Part shown: one piece after another, positions 23,600 through 34,584 of the stretch | Layout: each line of letters opens with the position of its first letter | How positions within the stretch are numbered: the stretch's first letter is position 1 | Assembly: GCA_036852015.1 (NCBI GenBank) | Contig: JAANDG010000014.1 | Coordinates: 434,001 to 498,000, forward strand | Length of the DNA stretch: 64,000 nt | DNA from: Pelodera strongyloides | Lineage: Eukaryota > Nematoda > Chromadorea > Rhabditida > Rhabditidae | Reading direction: 5' to 3' | Made by a program: the position numbers and the translations under genes | The notes under the pieces: model-generated | What the model was told of the DNA's origin: nothing | The model's database searches: none | The model's input: only the letters and a program-made list of their open reading frames with translations

Positions 23600-23712
23600 T
23601 CTGGTCGTTGGTGAATTGTTTAGACGTGTGAATCATTTCTTTCACGCTTACACTTACAGGCATTAATGCGCTAACTGATAACACAATGATAGCGCTTAGA
23701 ACTTCAGACTTT
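23600..23712 (-). promoter_or_regulatory. Conserved upstream block of array gene 4, with a GATA-type site
   Basis: Counterpart of 11945-12055, 150-262 bases upstream of the gene 4 start. Shares GACGTGTGAATCATTT, TTCACGCT, TTAATGCGCTAACTGATAA and GCGCTTAGAACTTCAGAC. Confidence 0.5.
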
Positions 23713-23901
23713 AAAGATCACGTCACGATGTCACTTAGGAGTTAAAGTCGTAGTACGCCGTTATGTGAAAGGCTTATTGTTAGAGAAAGTTGCACAAACA
23801 AATGAAGAAGATCAAGAAGATAAAAAAATTGTGAAACAAAAACAACCACTCAAAGCATGCTAAAAAGTTTATTGATAAAGTTTCAAATTGCCTAATCTAT
23901 A

Positions 23902-26900
23902 TTATATTTTCATGACAACGTCGACCCGCGGAGATATCGTACAGACATTGAAGCTGAGCATTCTTGAATATTTGCATAAAAGGTTTCCGATCAGAGGATC
24001 CGTAATAATGTTGATTATCGGATCGATCAGCAGGCTTCCAATCCTGCAATTATAATTATAATTAAATTAAATGACCACTCGAATTAATTCGAAGGAAAAT
24101 TACATATCGCCATGGCCATGGACCGCCACTCCGAATTTCATCAGTAAACGGCTTATTGTAAAATATTAACCATGAATTTTCCGCCAAACATCTCAACTAA
24201 TATCAAATACCGATCGGAAAAAAATTTACCAAATGTTGAAATAAAGAGTCGTGTAGCGCTCCATCTCCTTGAATACGGTGGCGTGAATAAACGGATTGCA
24301 CGGATTGATATCCGACGATAAATCGACGATTTTCTTTAGGTTAGCGGTGAGTAGCATTTGAACAATCTGAACGTAAACGCCGTTATGTATTCTTAATTGG
24401 GGTAGAGGAAGAGCAGTACCGCGGTGCAGCTAATACGCAAGAGACCGTGTTCAGAACAAATTCCAACGATGATATACAGACGTCGCTCTTTACAGACCGA
24501 AGAAACTTGAAGTACGATTTGCAAATAGAGTAAGCAAATTCACCAGTGCCTAACAGGCAGAAAATTACACTCTGCCTACTGTGGTTTTGCTCGATATTCA
24601 GGATTTACATGTGAAATTCAAATTCATATTAAAAGAGTAACCATTAGTGGAAGGTTGCAAACAGAAAACGCAACCATGTTGAAACCCATGCGTCGCATCG
24701 CTGTGAAGTTATTGGCTGTTGACACTAGCAATTTTTTGTTCTAAACGACACACAATTATTATCCTAGCTAAAGCCTTCTGTTAAATTATGTTGCTAGTAT
24801 ATTTGTAATAAGTTACTTTTGTGCGCAAAGGCTCACCACTAGATCAAAAAGGTTTACCGTTCGAGTAAAAAGGCTCAACTTTAGAGCAAAAAATGCTCAC
24901 ATTTAGAGCAAAAGGGCTCACATTTAGAGCAAAAAGGCTCACATTTAGAGCAAAAAGGCTCACCTTTAGAGCGCGCCGTCGCAATCGCAACAGTAGGCAT
25001 ACGTACACAAGGAGAACTAGGGTATAGTCAAACACAATGAGGACAGATACAACTAAAACACTATTATTAGGAAGCAGAGATGAATAACCTCCGCTTTAGA
25101 ATAAATGACCTTACCCTTTACGATCACATCAAACTTCCGTATTCTTGTGTATGCACATATAAGCAAGATTTCCAGTCACCAAGAACAGTCATTTCGGAAT
25201 TATTAATAATTTAAATCATATATCCAACGAAGAAGAAATTACTAGATAACTTTTTGTTACCCTGATGTTACCCGGTCAAAAATACTTCTTGAATAGTCAT
25301 CTTTCAATGTTATTTCACTAAAAAATATTTTAAACGCACCAATATAAAGTGGCTGAAAGCATCGTTCAAAGGAACATTCAATAGGCGAAGAAGATGGGAA
25401 AAACAATGACGATCCGTACAAAGAAGCAAAAGCCTGAAACTTAGCTTCATATTTTTTTCTGTGTTGACTATTCTATAACAAGAGATACGCGTGAAAGAAA
25501 GTTGAATTAACTGGGTAATTGAATTATTCTCTGGCTAAATAAGAAATAATCAATTAGTATATTTATTTATGTATTTATTTATTTATTTATTAAATAACAC
25601 CACAGAGGTGACAGAGGGTGTGCATCACAAGGAAATGATGAAAAGAAAATATATATATTGATCCTATTTCATATTGAACATTATCGTTCAGATGTTCTCA
25701 AACAACTTACAGCTATGAGGAATGACAGCATCCAAATGGTAAAAAGACCAAAGTAACAGTGTCGTATTGTGATTTTGAACTTGTAGAAAATCGGTTCACT
25801 CACGGCAAAGTAGAGGAGAATGGACAGGCAGACATATGTACCTAAACATATGTGGTTTTGATTTTATCCTCTGATTTGTATATAATGATTGGGATTTTAC
25901 CCTCGCGAAATTATAGCCTTTTAGAAGCATTTAGGCCTTGGGGCGGCCCATATTTATAATAAAGTAATCGTTTATTGGGTTGATAGATGAGGCAAAAAAA
26001 ATGAGGCAAAAAACGTGAATTTTGTAAATGATCCAAAGGAAACCTAAAATGTCAGTGCAGTAAGGACATCAACATACCAACGAGGGACCTTGCTTGTGTG
26101 TAAAAAAATAAAAGAGTAATAATGCGGGAATGTAATTAAATTTATATTTTCAAAAGTGCCAAGTTACAACTGACCGACGATAAAGAAAAAGTCTTGTGAA
26201 ATACTAAACAGCACAAAGACCAGTGTCTTATAATCGATTCCTGCATTCTTAATAATTATCATAGCTGTGAACAGTACAATTAACATGTTGACGGTGCACA
26301 GTGTCCGAGAAATGAGAAAAATCAAGCGTTTCCGATCACTGAAATTGTAAAAATATTACTTTTTAAGGTGCTAATCTTTTTTGTTAATAATAAAAAAATA
26401 CTCGAAGCGTATCTGGCTAAATATGTCGAATTTACTAAAATATGCAAACTCTACAACCTACAACTACTTTTCAACTTCAAGATAATAAAGGTGAATGTAT
26501 TGCTTTAACCATATTTACAAGCCAATGCATTTTTTTCATCGGAGAATAGCCCTTGAGGCTTAAGGCTTGAAGCTTGAAGACTCTTCATGCGACTATTTTC
26601 ATGCGACTTTTTCAATAACCGAATTGTGTAGAGTTAATTATGCTTCGTTTTTCCCCTACCTTGCATTCTGACTTTTGTAGGCCATAATTTGCAAAAACAA
26701 ATATCCACTGTTTAGGACCAAAGTCATAGACAAGAAGATAAAGGTTGAAATTGGGGTAAATTCGGTAGCTTCATGAAATTCCTAAAAAGATTCAAAGGAA
26801 TTGTGCTATGCCACCAAAACGGTCAGTTCATGTCAACAAATATTTTCTCAATTTCTTTTTTAAATTTTAAATTCTTTTTACGCTTCAAGAGCATGCACCG

Positions 26901-27162
26901 TTATTCAAGGATGAAAAGACAGATAGACAGATTCAATGTTTGCTTATGACATGTTTCGCAGAGGCCCTGAGCAGTAGGCGATTAAGTAAATGGCAACAAA
27001 TACAAGAAATATTGAAAAAGAAAATAGTTTTGCTTTAATAAATACCTTTAATAGATAACATGCTTTCTCCGTTTCCGTCTGATTAATGCATGAGAGAAAG
27101 AACTGATCAATATCAGGGCTATATTCGGCTTCACAATCACTGAATTCTGTTGGAATTGCCAT
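23902..27162 (-). CDS. Seven-transmembrane receptor, array gene 5 (complete, 9 exons, ~364 aa)
   Basis: Exons on the minus strand: 27162-27046, 26781-26660, 26338-26175, 25841-25711, 25433-25340, 25052-24964, 24740-24642, 24366-24230 and 24043-23902. More diverged than genes 3 and 4 but with identical internal exon lengths. N-terminus MAIPTEFSDCEAEYSP; exon 3 has DRKRLIFLISRTLC; exon 4 has LLYFAVSEPIFY; the exon 5 outer loop has SSPIECSFERC; exon 7 has TAMRRMGFNM; exon 9 has LLIDPIINIITDP. The exon 7 donor (GTTACT) is weak. The exon 6 donor opens directly into a 21-base minisatellite that repeats the donor sequence. No stops in frame. Same likely role as its neighbours. Confidence 0.83.
24837..24975. 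repeat. 21-base minisatellite at the exon 6/intron 6 boundary of array gene 5
   Basis: About six units of CTCACATTTAGAGCAAAAAGG (plus strand). On the gene's strand each unit reads GCTCTAAATGTGAGCCTTTT. The first unit spans the real junction (CTCTAAAG, then GTGAGC). Units decay with distance from the exon. Confidence 0.9.
25560..25655. repeat. (ATTT)n-tailed repeat, copy 2
   Basis: ATTTATTTATTTATTTATTA followed by AATAACACCACAGAGGTG and GTGTGCATCA..GAAATGATGA. Matches 16353-16425. In intron 4 of array gene 5. Confidence 0.55.
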
Positions 27163-28755
27163 CTACATTTGTCCTTTGGTCTGAAATATATGAAGTTGTT
27201 AGGAACTATGTTTCTAGAAAAATAGGAACATTCAAGAAAAAATATGATTCGAGCCGAACGCCTTGTAATCAATATTGGTATATCATAATTATAATTTCTT
27301 CCGAAATGTTAAAAGTCAACTAGCCGTGATAAATTAGCCAAATACTAAGTGAATGGCATCAAATACAAGAAATATAGAAAAAGAAAATAGTTTTGCTGCA
27401 AAAGGAAATAGGTTTGCTGGTTTTTCCCTGACAAACTTATCATACTAAATACTATGCCGCTAATACCTTTACGTGATAAAAGCAACCAAAGGCAAACTTT
27501 CGAAATGGTGTCAGAAGTCATAGAAATTTTTGAGGTTAGCATTGTTGCGTCATCTATTTTATATGTTTTATATTCCAATTTATATCGAAAACTTTTATTT
27601 AAAAAGGAAATTTTATTAAAGAAACTATAACATGCATAATGTTCACGAATACCATTTTTGCAATAAACTTCGTGTGTGCTTTTATCATTCAGTCCTGCAA
27701 ATAGCATTTTTTCCATATGAGTAAAATAATTTTAAAGGGACAGGCCCATCAAACTAAACCTATATATACGTAGTTCATGATGTATATAAAGCATTTTTAT
27801 TACGTACAAACAAAATGTCACCTACTCTCACCCTCGAGAACTTTTTCCGATGCGCTCATCGTATATGTATACCGTAACATGCAGGGATCGAAGCTGTCTA
27901 TGCAAATTTTTCATGAAATTAAAATGCGAGCTAAATTTGCATATACACCTTGGAAATCTGCAGCTTTACGGTACACATATATACGATGAAAAAAAAGTTC
28001 CCCAGGGTGAGTTTAGGTGAAATTTGGTTTGTATATATATTGTAATAAATATGCTTTATATACATTATGAACGTTTCGTAAATATAGGTTTACTTTGATG
28101 GGCCTGTCCCTTTAAATTTGAACTGTATCACCAGGTTCAGATTATTTTCGCATAAAAACATCATCTTCTGTGGCATGAAAACGACAAAACAATAATAATG
28201 AAAACGTGACTATTTTACATTTTTAATTGTTAGCATAAAAAAACTGATAAAAATCCATGGAAATTGGGGATTTGTTGAAAGCTTGTAGTCTTACTAACGA
28301 TAGCTCGATAGCACGTTTCTTGAAGTAGGCCACGATTTGTGTCTACAGAATTAGAGATCCATGCATTTTATGCATATACCATATACATACATCATTTATT
28401 TGTTTTTATTAAGCAATGAAACATGATGTGATACAACAATTAACCCTGACAAATCATATTGGGATGCTCCGGTACTCCAGCATTGTGCATGTAGCGCGCT
28501 TGAAAAAAACTTTGGAGCCTCATAACTTCGTGTTTAGCTGTTTTTATCTATAGATTCAGAAATAGCGCCTAAAACTGTATTGAAGAATGTAGCTAAAAAT
28601 CAAATATGCGATTGTGGCTTAATGACACTTCCTTGGTTCGAATGCAGCCACATGTAGAGTGGCTATAACGCTCTTTAGACCAGCGCTGTAAACTGGTTGG
28701 CTGCTGAATCCACCAAATTCTTTGCAAAACGCTACTGTGCAATTACTGTCTTCAG
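27163..28755. other. Intergenic between array genes 5 and 6
   Basis: Contains a partial duplicate of gene 5 intron 1 (27350-27410 matches 26988-27035: GAAATATAGAAAAAGAAAAT and TAGTTTTGCT), a family B TTAA element at 27732-28115, and the 3' flank of gene 6. No exon with paralogue support. Confidence 0.5.
27732..28115. mobile_element. Palindromic TTAA element, family B
   Basis: A 384-base inverted repeat from TTAAAGGGACAGGCCC to GGGCCTGTCCCTTTAA. Closely similar to 4699-5095 and 55433-55829. Confidence 0.88.
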
Positions 28756-30779
28756 TTAGGATTCATAATCCGTGATTTCAGTCTTTTTGTCTCCTCCGCT
28801 GGAAACACTAGACCGAAGACTATGTATGTTCCTTATCAAGAAGTTGCCCCAATTCGAGAGTAGACTTCTTATTTGAGGATCTGTGCCCACGTTGATTATT
28901 GGGTCCACGAGGAGGCCGGAGAGCCTAAATATAAAAATATTTATGGTCATTTATATATTTTATATATTTGAATGTTTATTATAGTCCTTAAAACAGTGAG
29001 CGATTTTGCAACGTAACTTCAACTTGACATTCGACAATGAGTTTCTCGTAAACGGTAAACAGAAATCTTTCTTATTATATAAAAGAGTAACTGTAGCCTA
29101 ATTTGCATACCGATGTGCGTTACGAAATGCAAATTTCGTGTTCGGGTATAAAAAGAGTTTCGCAGCTCAATATCGATGTATACATAGGCAATTGTTGCCT
29201 ATTATGCGAATTTCTTAAGACACATTTGAAACTTTCTATATAAATATGCCCATGCTAAATCAATCATATTTCCATGTAAGTCGCCTCAGGCGGCGTGAGC
29301 CGACGAAAAAAAAATGTTCTAGCCACAATTTTCTCACCAAATCATTGCGTAGACAGTTCCAAACGTCTCCACTGCTTTATAAGCGCGGGCGTGCACAAAC
29401 GCAGTGCAAATATCGTTTTCCATAGATAATTCAGCGGCTGTGTCCAAGTTTAGAGTCATCACCAACTGCACTGCCTGACAAATATCAGAAATAATAAGAA
29501 TATTGAAAATGATAATCAACAAAATCCTACAGATTTGATGGTTCAAGTCACTCATTACCTACACCCTAAACCTACCCTTCAGTGATAATGCTACCTTCAG
29601 GTTATCTTAACCTATGAAGTTATCGTGATACCGGTCTGTTTTCTCAAACCTAGAGAAAGTTTAGTCTTTGCCGTTCAGTTATGTTTGCAAAATTGTCAAG
29701 AACAGGGTCTGTCCATGTTTTTTCTTTTGTGTGTTTTTCTATCGTAATACCCTCCAGCAACATTTGGCTCCTCGTCAGCATACGTGCGTTGTGAAGCGAA
29801 ATTGCTTTATTTTGCTTTGTTGCTATACACGACCTTTTTTCCGTTTTTCCATTTTTAGCAGTAAACCATACATATGTCTGAATTTACCAGGATTGGAAGA
29901 TTTCCTATTGAAAAAGTGATCACATTAAGTCCGAGCCGTTTCATGGCTTTCATGTTGCCCTCAGTTGACGAGGAGATTGATTTGTTCTGAAAAGGCTATT
30001 TTTAACACAAAATTACCCAAACCATGATTGATGGAAAGAACTTCAAAGCAGAGAAATGCATCGAACAAGGTGTCCAAAAGCTGTAAGACCATAAAATAAA
30101 CAAACTAGTAACGCTCGAACTTTTGAAAAAGAAGCCTAATGTGTTGCTCTACAACATATGTGAGTTACGAGTTACGACTACGGCAATGCTTCTTTAATTC
30201 GCCTATAATTCCTTGTCATAGAAGAATGGCTGATCAAAAAGACTAGTTTTAGTTTTGAACCCACAACTGTGTGGGTGTGACACGTGGCGAGGAGGGAAAC
30301 TAGCAGGTAGATGCTCATAACATGTCCACATACTAATGTATGAACAAATAAAACTTCCACAAAGCAGGCACTGTAGCTAACAAACCTTAACCGCGAGTCG
30401 TCTTAATCTTAAAAGAAGGACAATATAGACGACGAGCACCACAGCGTAATCAAAAGCGATGGTGAAGAAAATTGCTGAAATTATTATGATTACTACCTGT
30501 AAACTCGAACTTTTCCGGAGAAACCCATTGTTTTAACGTGAATATCCTTTGAGCCTATTGTTACTTTCTCCCCACTCGACTTAGGTAAGCGCATTACCGT
30601 AGTATGTCTAGCGTTTGTTCTTTGACCCTTCTCTTTCAGACACTTAGTTAGTGCGTCGTACCAGCTACTGGAATTTTAGGCTCTATTTTGGCGGTTTGGA
30701 GTTTGTGAGAATAACTTACAATGAGCATAATTTCTCTACACTAGTGATCATATCGATTTTTTGTAGGTCTCTCTCCCCC

Positions 30780-30822
<43 letters not shown>

Positions 30823-32771
30823 TTCACTAAGAAATTAAATATCGTACCTATATAAATTGGCCGGAAACAACCGTTCAATGAGCACACAATTGGTGAAGAC
30901 CTTGGAAAGAACAGGGTGGAGCCGAATAGCGCTGTCACGGCCTATGAGTGAATTTATATATCTTGTTTTAGATAAATACTTACAGTATAATTAAAATTAA
31001 AAAAAAAAAACAAATGTTTATAAACTGAAGTGGGACTAGGTCTAGAGTTGCTACGTTCTCAGGCTCGCAACGCGGTGATGCGAATCCGCGTCCGTGGGAA
31101 AGAGATGACTTTTTGACACGGGAAAGTCGGAGATGCAGAAAAGAGGGATTGTTTCTCTCGGTCTCGAGTTTTTCAGTGCAAATTTGCACTCTTTTCCCGC
31201 GGACGCGGATTCGCATGTCCGCGCTGCGCGCCTGAGGACCAGAGTGACCTGTAGAGATTCATGTCATCCAGATCATACCGAGAGTGCTGCCGCCACTAGC
31301 CATACGAGGCACAGCGAGAGGTAACAATGGCACATGGTAATACGCGTCTTGTAGAATATTGGCCGTGTGATTGCAATGTACAAAAGTACAGAGAGAACGA
31401 CGAAGGTGCCTAAATGTATGTTCATTTGCATACGAGGGCTGTTGTACTCGATGTGTTCCAAAAACCGTCCACTGTTTCGCTTTAAAATGTAAAATCGCTC
31501 ACCAACTATCGAGAAGAAATCGAGTGTTGCTATGAAGAAAATGGCCGCTGATGTGGAGTAAACAAATCCAAAGTGTTTAACACAATAGATCCAAACAATT
31601 AGTACTAGGGCAGCATCAATTGTGCAAACGGTCCGCGCTAGCAGGAACACGTGTCGCTTTCGCAGGCTGAAAACGTATATAAACTTCCAATTAACGTGCC
31701 CATATCATCCCACACGAAGCGGGTAAGCACGGAGTTGACACGACTTGCAGGATACCATGAAGATACGGTCCGGCTGTCGCATGCCTGCCGACCTCGTATG
31801 CTTAAGCAAACGTATATATTTTTACAAAACATTTTAGGTGTATTTCTTTGAAGTTCGTATAAAATAAACCTGAAACGTCACTCAGAACTCTCTACAAACG
31901 CATGTCAACTTGAATATTTCTTCCATTATAGATTGAAGCTTGAAGCTGCTGAAAATATGTACACCGCACTGCTGCGCATCACCGCTCAACACTTGCATGG
32001 TGGAAAAGGGGTATGAAACACCCACATAACAAAAAATTTGCCAAATGTTCGCCAAATGCGCGCGACACGTTCATGGTGAATTCGAGTGAGCGCGTCGTCC
32101 AAGTAGAAAAAGTTTTATTTGTACCCCATACAGGCTTACCTACGATCGGCTCGTTTGAAAACAATTATCTGCAGTATCAGGTAGAAAATGTTGAAAAATA
32201 AGGTGATGAATAAAGTGACTGTGGATAACACCGGTCGAAAGTCGATCACTTCGTGAAACGTCTAATACTGGATGCGTTTACTATATACGCATAGAATAAC
32301 TAATCAGCTTCTTTGGGGAAAAAATTATAAATTCACTTCATGGTTGGAGTGAATTGTTTTCCCTTAGATGGGACACAGTAGACTATGAAGGCGGCTAAGC
32401 ATTGCGAACATGGCCCTAAAATCCACGAGCCATGGTGGCATACCCTTTAAAGCAAAAACCAGCAAATTTTTGAAACACATTGAGTATACAAACACTCTTA
32501 TGCAACTTATGCAAGTGAACATAGATTAGGATAAAATAGAGCTAAATTCGAGCAATTGGCATGAATACGTAAGAATTCAGTTGTCCACGATGTGTTTCAA
32601 AACCGGCTGGTATTTCGCTTTAAGATTACTTGTGCTGACCTCTAGTAGTTCACAGGGGTTCGCCTTCCGCGAAAGGTTTAAACAATGCAGTAATTGCCGG
32701 TCCACTGAAGGGCGAAATTCATTAGAGCACTCGAAAAATTCAACTGGTACTGTATCTTCAGCTTCAGACAT
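28756..32771 (-). CDS. Seven-transmembrane receptor, array gene 6 (complete, 9 exons, ~378 aa)
   Basis: Exons on the minus strand: 32771-32640, 32261-32140, 31666-31503, 31409-31279, 30941-30848, 30474-30386, 29986-29888, 29474-29338 and 28924-28756. Same internal exon lengths as its neighbours and all phases close. N-terminus MSEAEDTVPVEFFECSNEF; exon 3 has LRKRHVFLLARTVC; exon 4 has LLYIAITRPIFY; exon 5 has SSPIVCSLNGC; exon 7 has AMKRLGLNV; exon 9 has LLVDPIINVGTDPQIR followed by a hydrophilic tail. The exon 6 donor is GTTTGT (weak). A family A palindromic element ends 15 bases from the exon 1 donor, and intron 5 carries a triplet microsatellite. It is the rightmost array member. Confidence 0.86.
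30780..30825. repeat. (AGT)n microsatellite
   Basis: About 15 uninterrupted AGT/TAG triplets in intron 5 of array gene 6. Confidence 0.97.
31078..31222. repeat. Inverted repeat with CCGCGTCCGCGGGAAAGA arms, copy 2
   Basis: In intron 4 of array gene 6. Left GCGAATCCGCGTCCGTGGGA, right CCCGCGGACGCGGATTCGC. Shares GCAAATTTGCA and the arms with 13523-13650. Confidence 0.72.
31412..31486. repeat. Solo right arm of a family A element
   Basis: Contains TCATTTGCATACG, CTCGATGTGTTCCAAAAACC and TTTCGCTTTAA, i.e. the right half of family A without its left arm. In intron 3 of array gene 6. Confidence 0.65.
32447..32623. mobile_element. Palindromic TTAA element, family A
   Basis: A 177-base near-palindrome in intron 1 of array gene 6. 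Starts TTAAAGCAAAAACCAGC and ends GGTATTTCGCTTTAA, 15 bases short of the exon 1 donor at 32639. Confidence 0.8.
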
Positions 32772-34584
32772 CTGTAATAAACGTTGATGGATAGAATTAA
32801 AAACATAGGCAAATATATTATAATGAACTCGAAGCAAAAAAAAATATTTGGTCATTATTGTACATGTAGTATGTACAAACAATGTCAAAACTCAGAACTG
32901 TCTTGTAATTTATTTATTTATTTCCTTGCAATTACTGTATTTTAATAGGCACATTTGCTTGAAGGTTTTTTGCAATCGTAACTTCTTAGACATATTTTAC
33001 ATTTTATTGTTTTACTGAAGTCGTCGTTAGGTTGAAAAAACTTCGGTTACTTGAAGTAAAATTAAAATTTCGTTCAGTTGAAAGAAATCGAGCATGGAGT
33101 ACTGAATATCATATTATTTTATTCTGTCAATCTCAAGGTCTCAAGCTCGTGAATCGTGAAGTAAATTACGAAAAAAAAACTTTCCACATTTTGCGAATTT
33201 CATATTTCTTAATATGAGAAAAACATGATAAAACTGACACCGCTTGTAGTAAGCCGTAAGCGTTTATCACACTAATGCTTCATAATCCCAAATTTCTGAT
33301 AGGAATGTTGGCGCCAGCGTAGAATGTCGGGAAACATCATTTTATTTAAAATTAGAAATTATCACAATTAAATGCGTCACTGTGGTTGGGAATTGATTTA
33401 GGTGAGGGAGCGATTTTGCGGTGGTTCTCATTTTTTCAATGGTTCAACCCATTTGACGACCACTTGGTGACCGACCAATTTTTCTCGCCAACTATTAACA
33501 TGTGTTCACCAGTTTGTTGCCAAATGGTCTGTGTCACCAGTTTGTTGCCAAATGGTCTGTGTCACCAGGTTGTTACCAAATGGTCTGTGACCGGTCATCA
33601 AAGGTTTTTCGGTGAAGACCATGTGGTGACGGAATTCGACGATTTTGATGTGGTCTTAGTGATCCCGTCTCATTCGGAAATATTAACGGAACCAACTAGG
33701 GACGATTGATAGAAACCACGGACATAGCTGTGCACTGAATGACTGAAGAACTGAAACACATCTTTCCACACGAAATTGGAAGCTGACCTCATTGTCGTAA
33801 TTTCAGGGATCAGTTTTCCCTTACGTCTGTTGTGCAAACATTCTAGGTGTTTGATTTTTCTTGAAGCTTGATCATTTCATTGCTTTAGATACATTTCATT
33901 AAAATTAAGACTTTGCCGTACCAGAGCCACAATTGAAAACAAGTAGAATAATTTTATACATATAGGATATGGAAATACATACAACATATACCTCAAAGAG
34001 GCGAATAAATTAGTAATTCAAGAAAGACATGTTGCAATATGTTAGTAATATAAAAAAGATGGAAACCAGCGTTAGGGGGAATTTGCGCTATAAGTGTACT
34101 AGTAGTGGTATAGTGTCATCATCCATGTTCGAACAGAAAATTCTGTTCGTGCATCAATTTACGCATCTACTCCCTATGATATAACAAAACTACACACAAA
34201 TAAGGTGTCTGACTGTTGATCTCGAAATAAAGCTTCATACGTTTGTGAATAGTAATAAACTAGGTGCTTCTTCTGGGAAAAGTTCCACTAATGACAAATA
34301 AGAAAGACATAATGCAATTGTACTAGGAATGTATAATACTAACCAAATCACCATCACCATAACCCAAAATAAAGTTAGAATTACATAATATATGCAATGA
34401 ATTACATTATACATACCAAAAACAAGAAAACATCTACAAAGATACTTTGTCGGGCCAAAATTTTGCTTACAATTAGTAGAAATGAGGTGCGTTTGCAAAG
34501 AAGCAACTTCATAAAGCGATTAATTATTTCATTTTAAAGGGAACCATTCAATATTAGTATTTAAAAGAACTTTAAATCTTTAAG
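32772..34584. other. Intergenic between the receptor array and the chitinase gene
   Basis: No exon is supported. It holds the 5' flank of array gene 6, a three-unit tandem repeat at 33506-33589, and the 3' flank of the chitinase gene. Confidence 0.5.
33506..33589. repeat. 28-base tandem repeat, 3 units
   Basis: Three copies of TCACCAGTTTGTTGCCAAATGG plus TCTGTG, the last with two changes. It lies inside a CCAAATGG-rich stretch that resembles 14285-14475. Confidence 0.85.

Noticed and set aside
33386..33709. 107-residue plus-strand ORF
   Set aside because: Built on the three-unit 28-base tandem repeat; no start context or domain.
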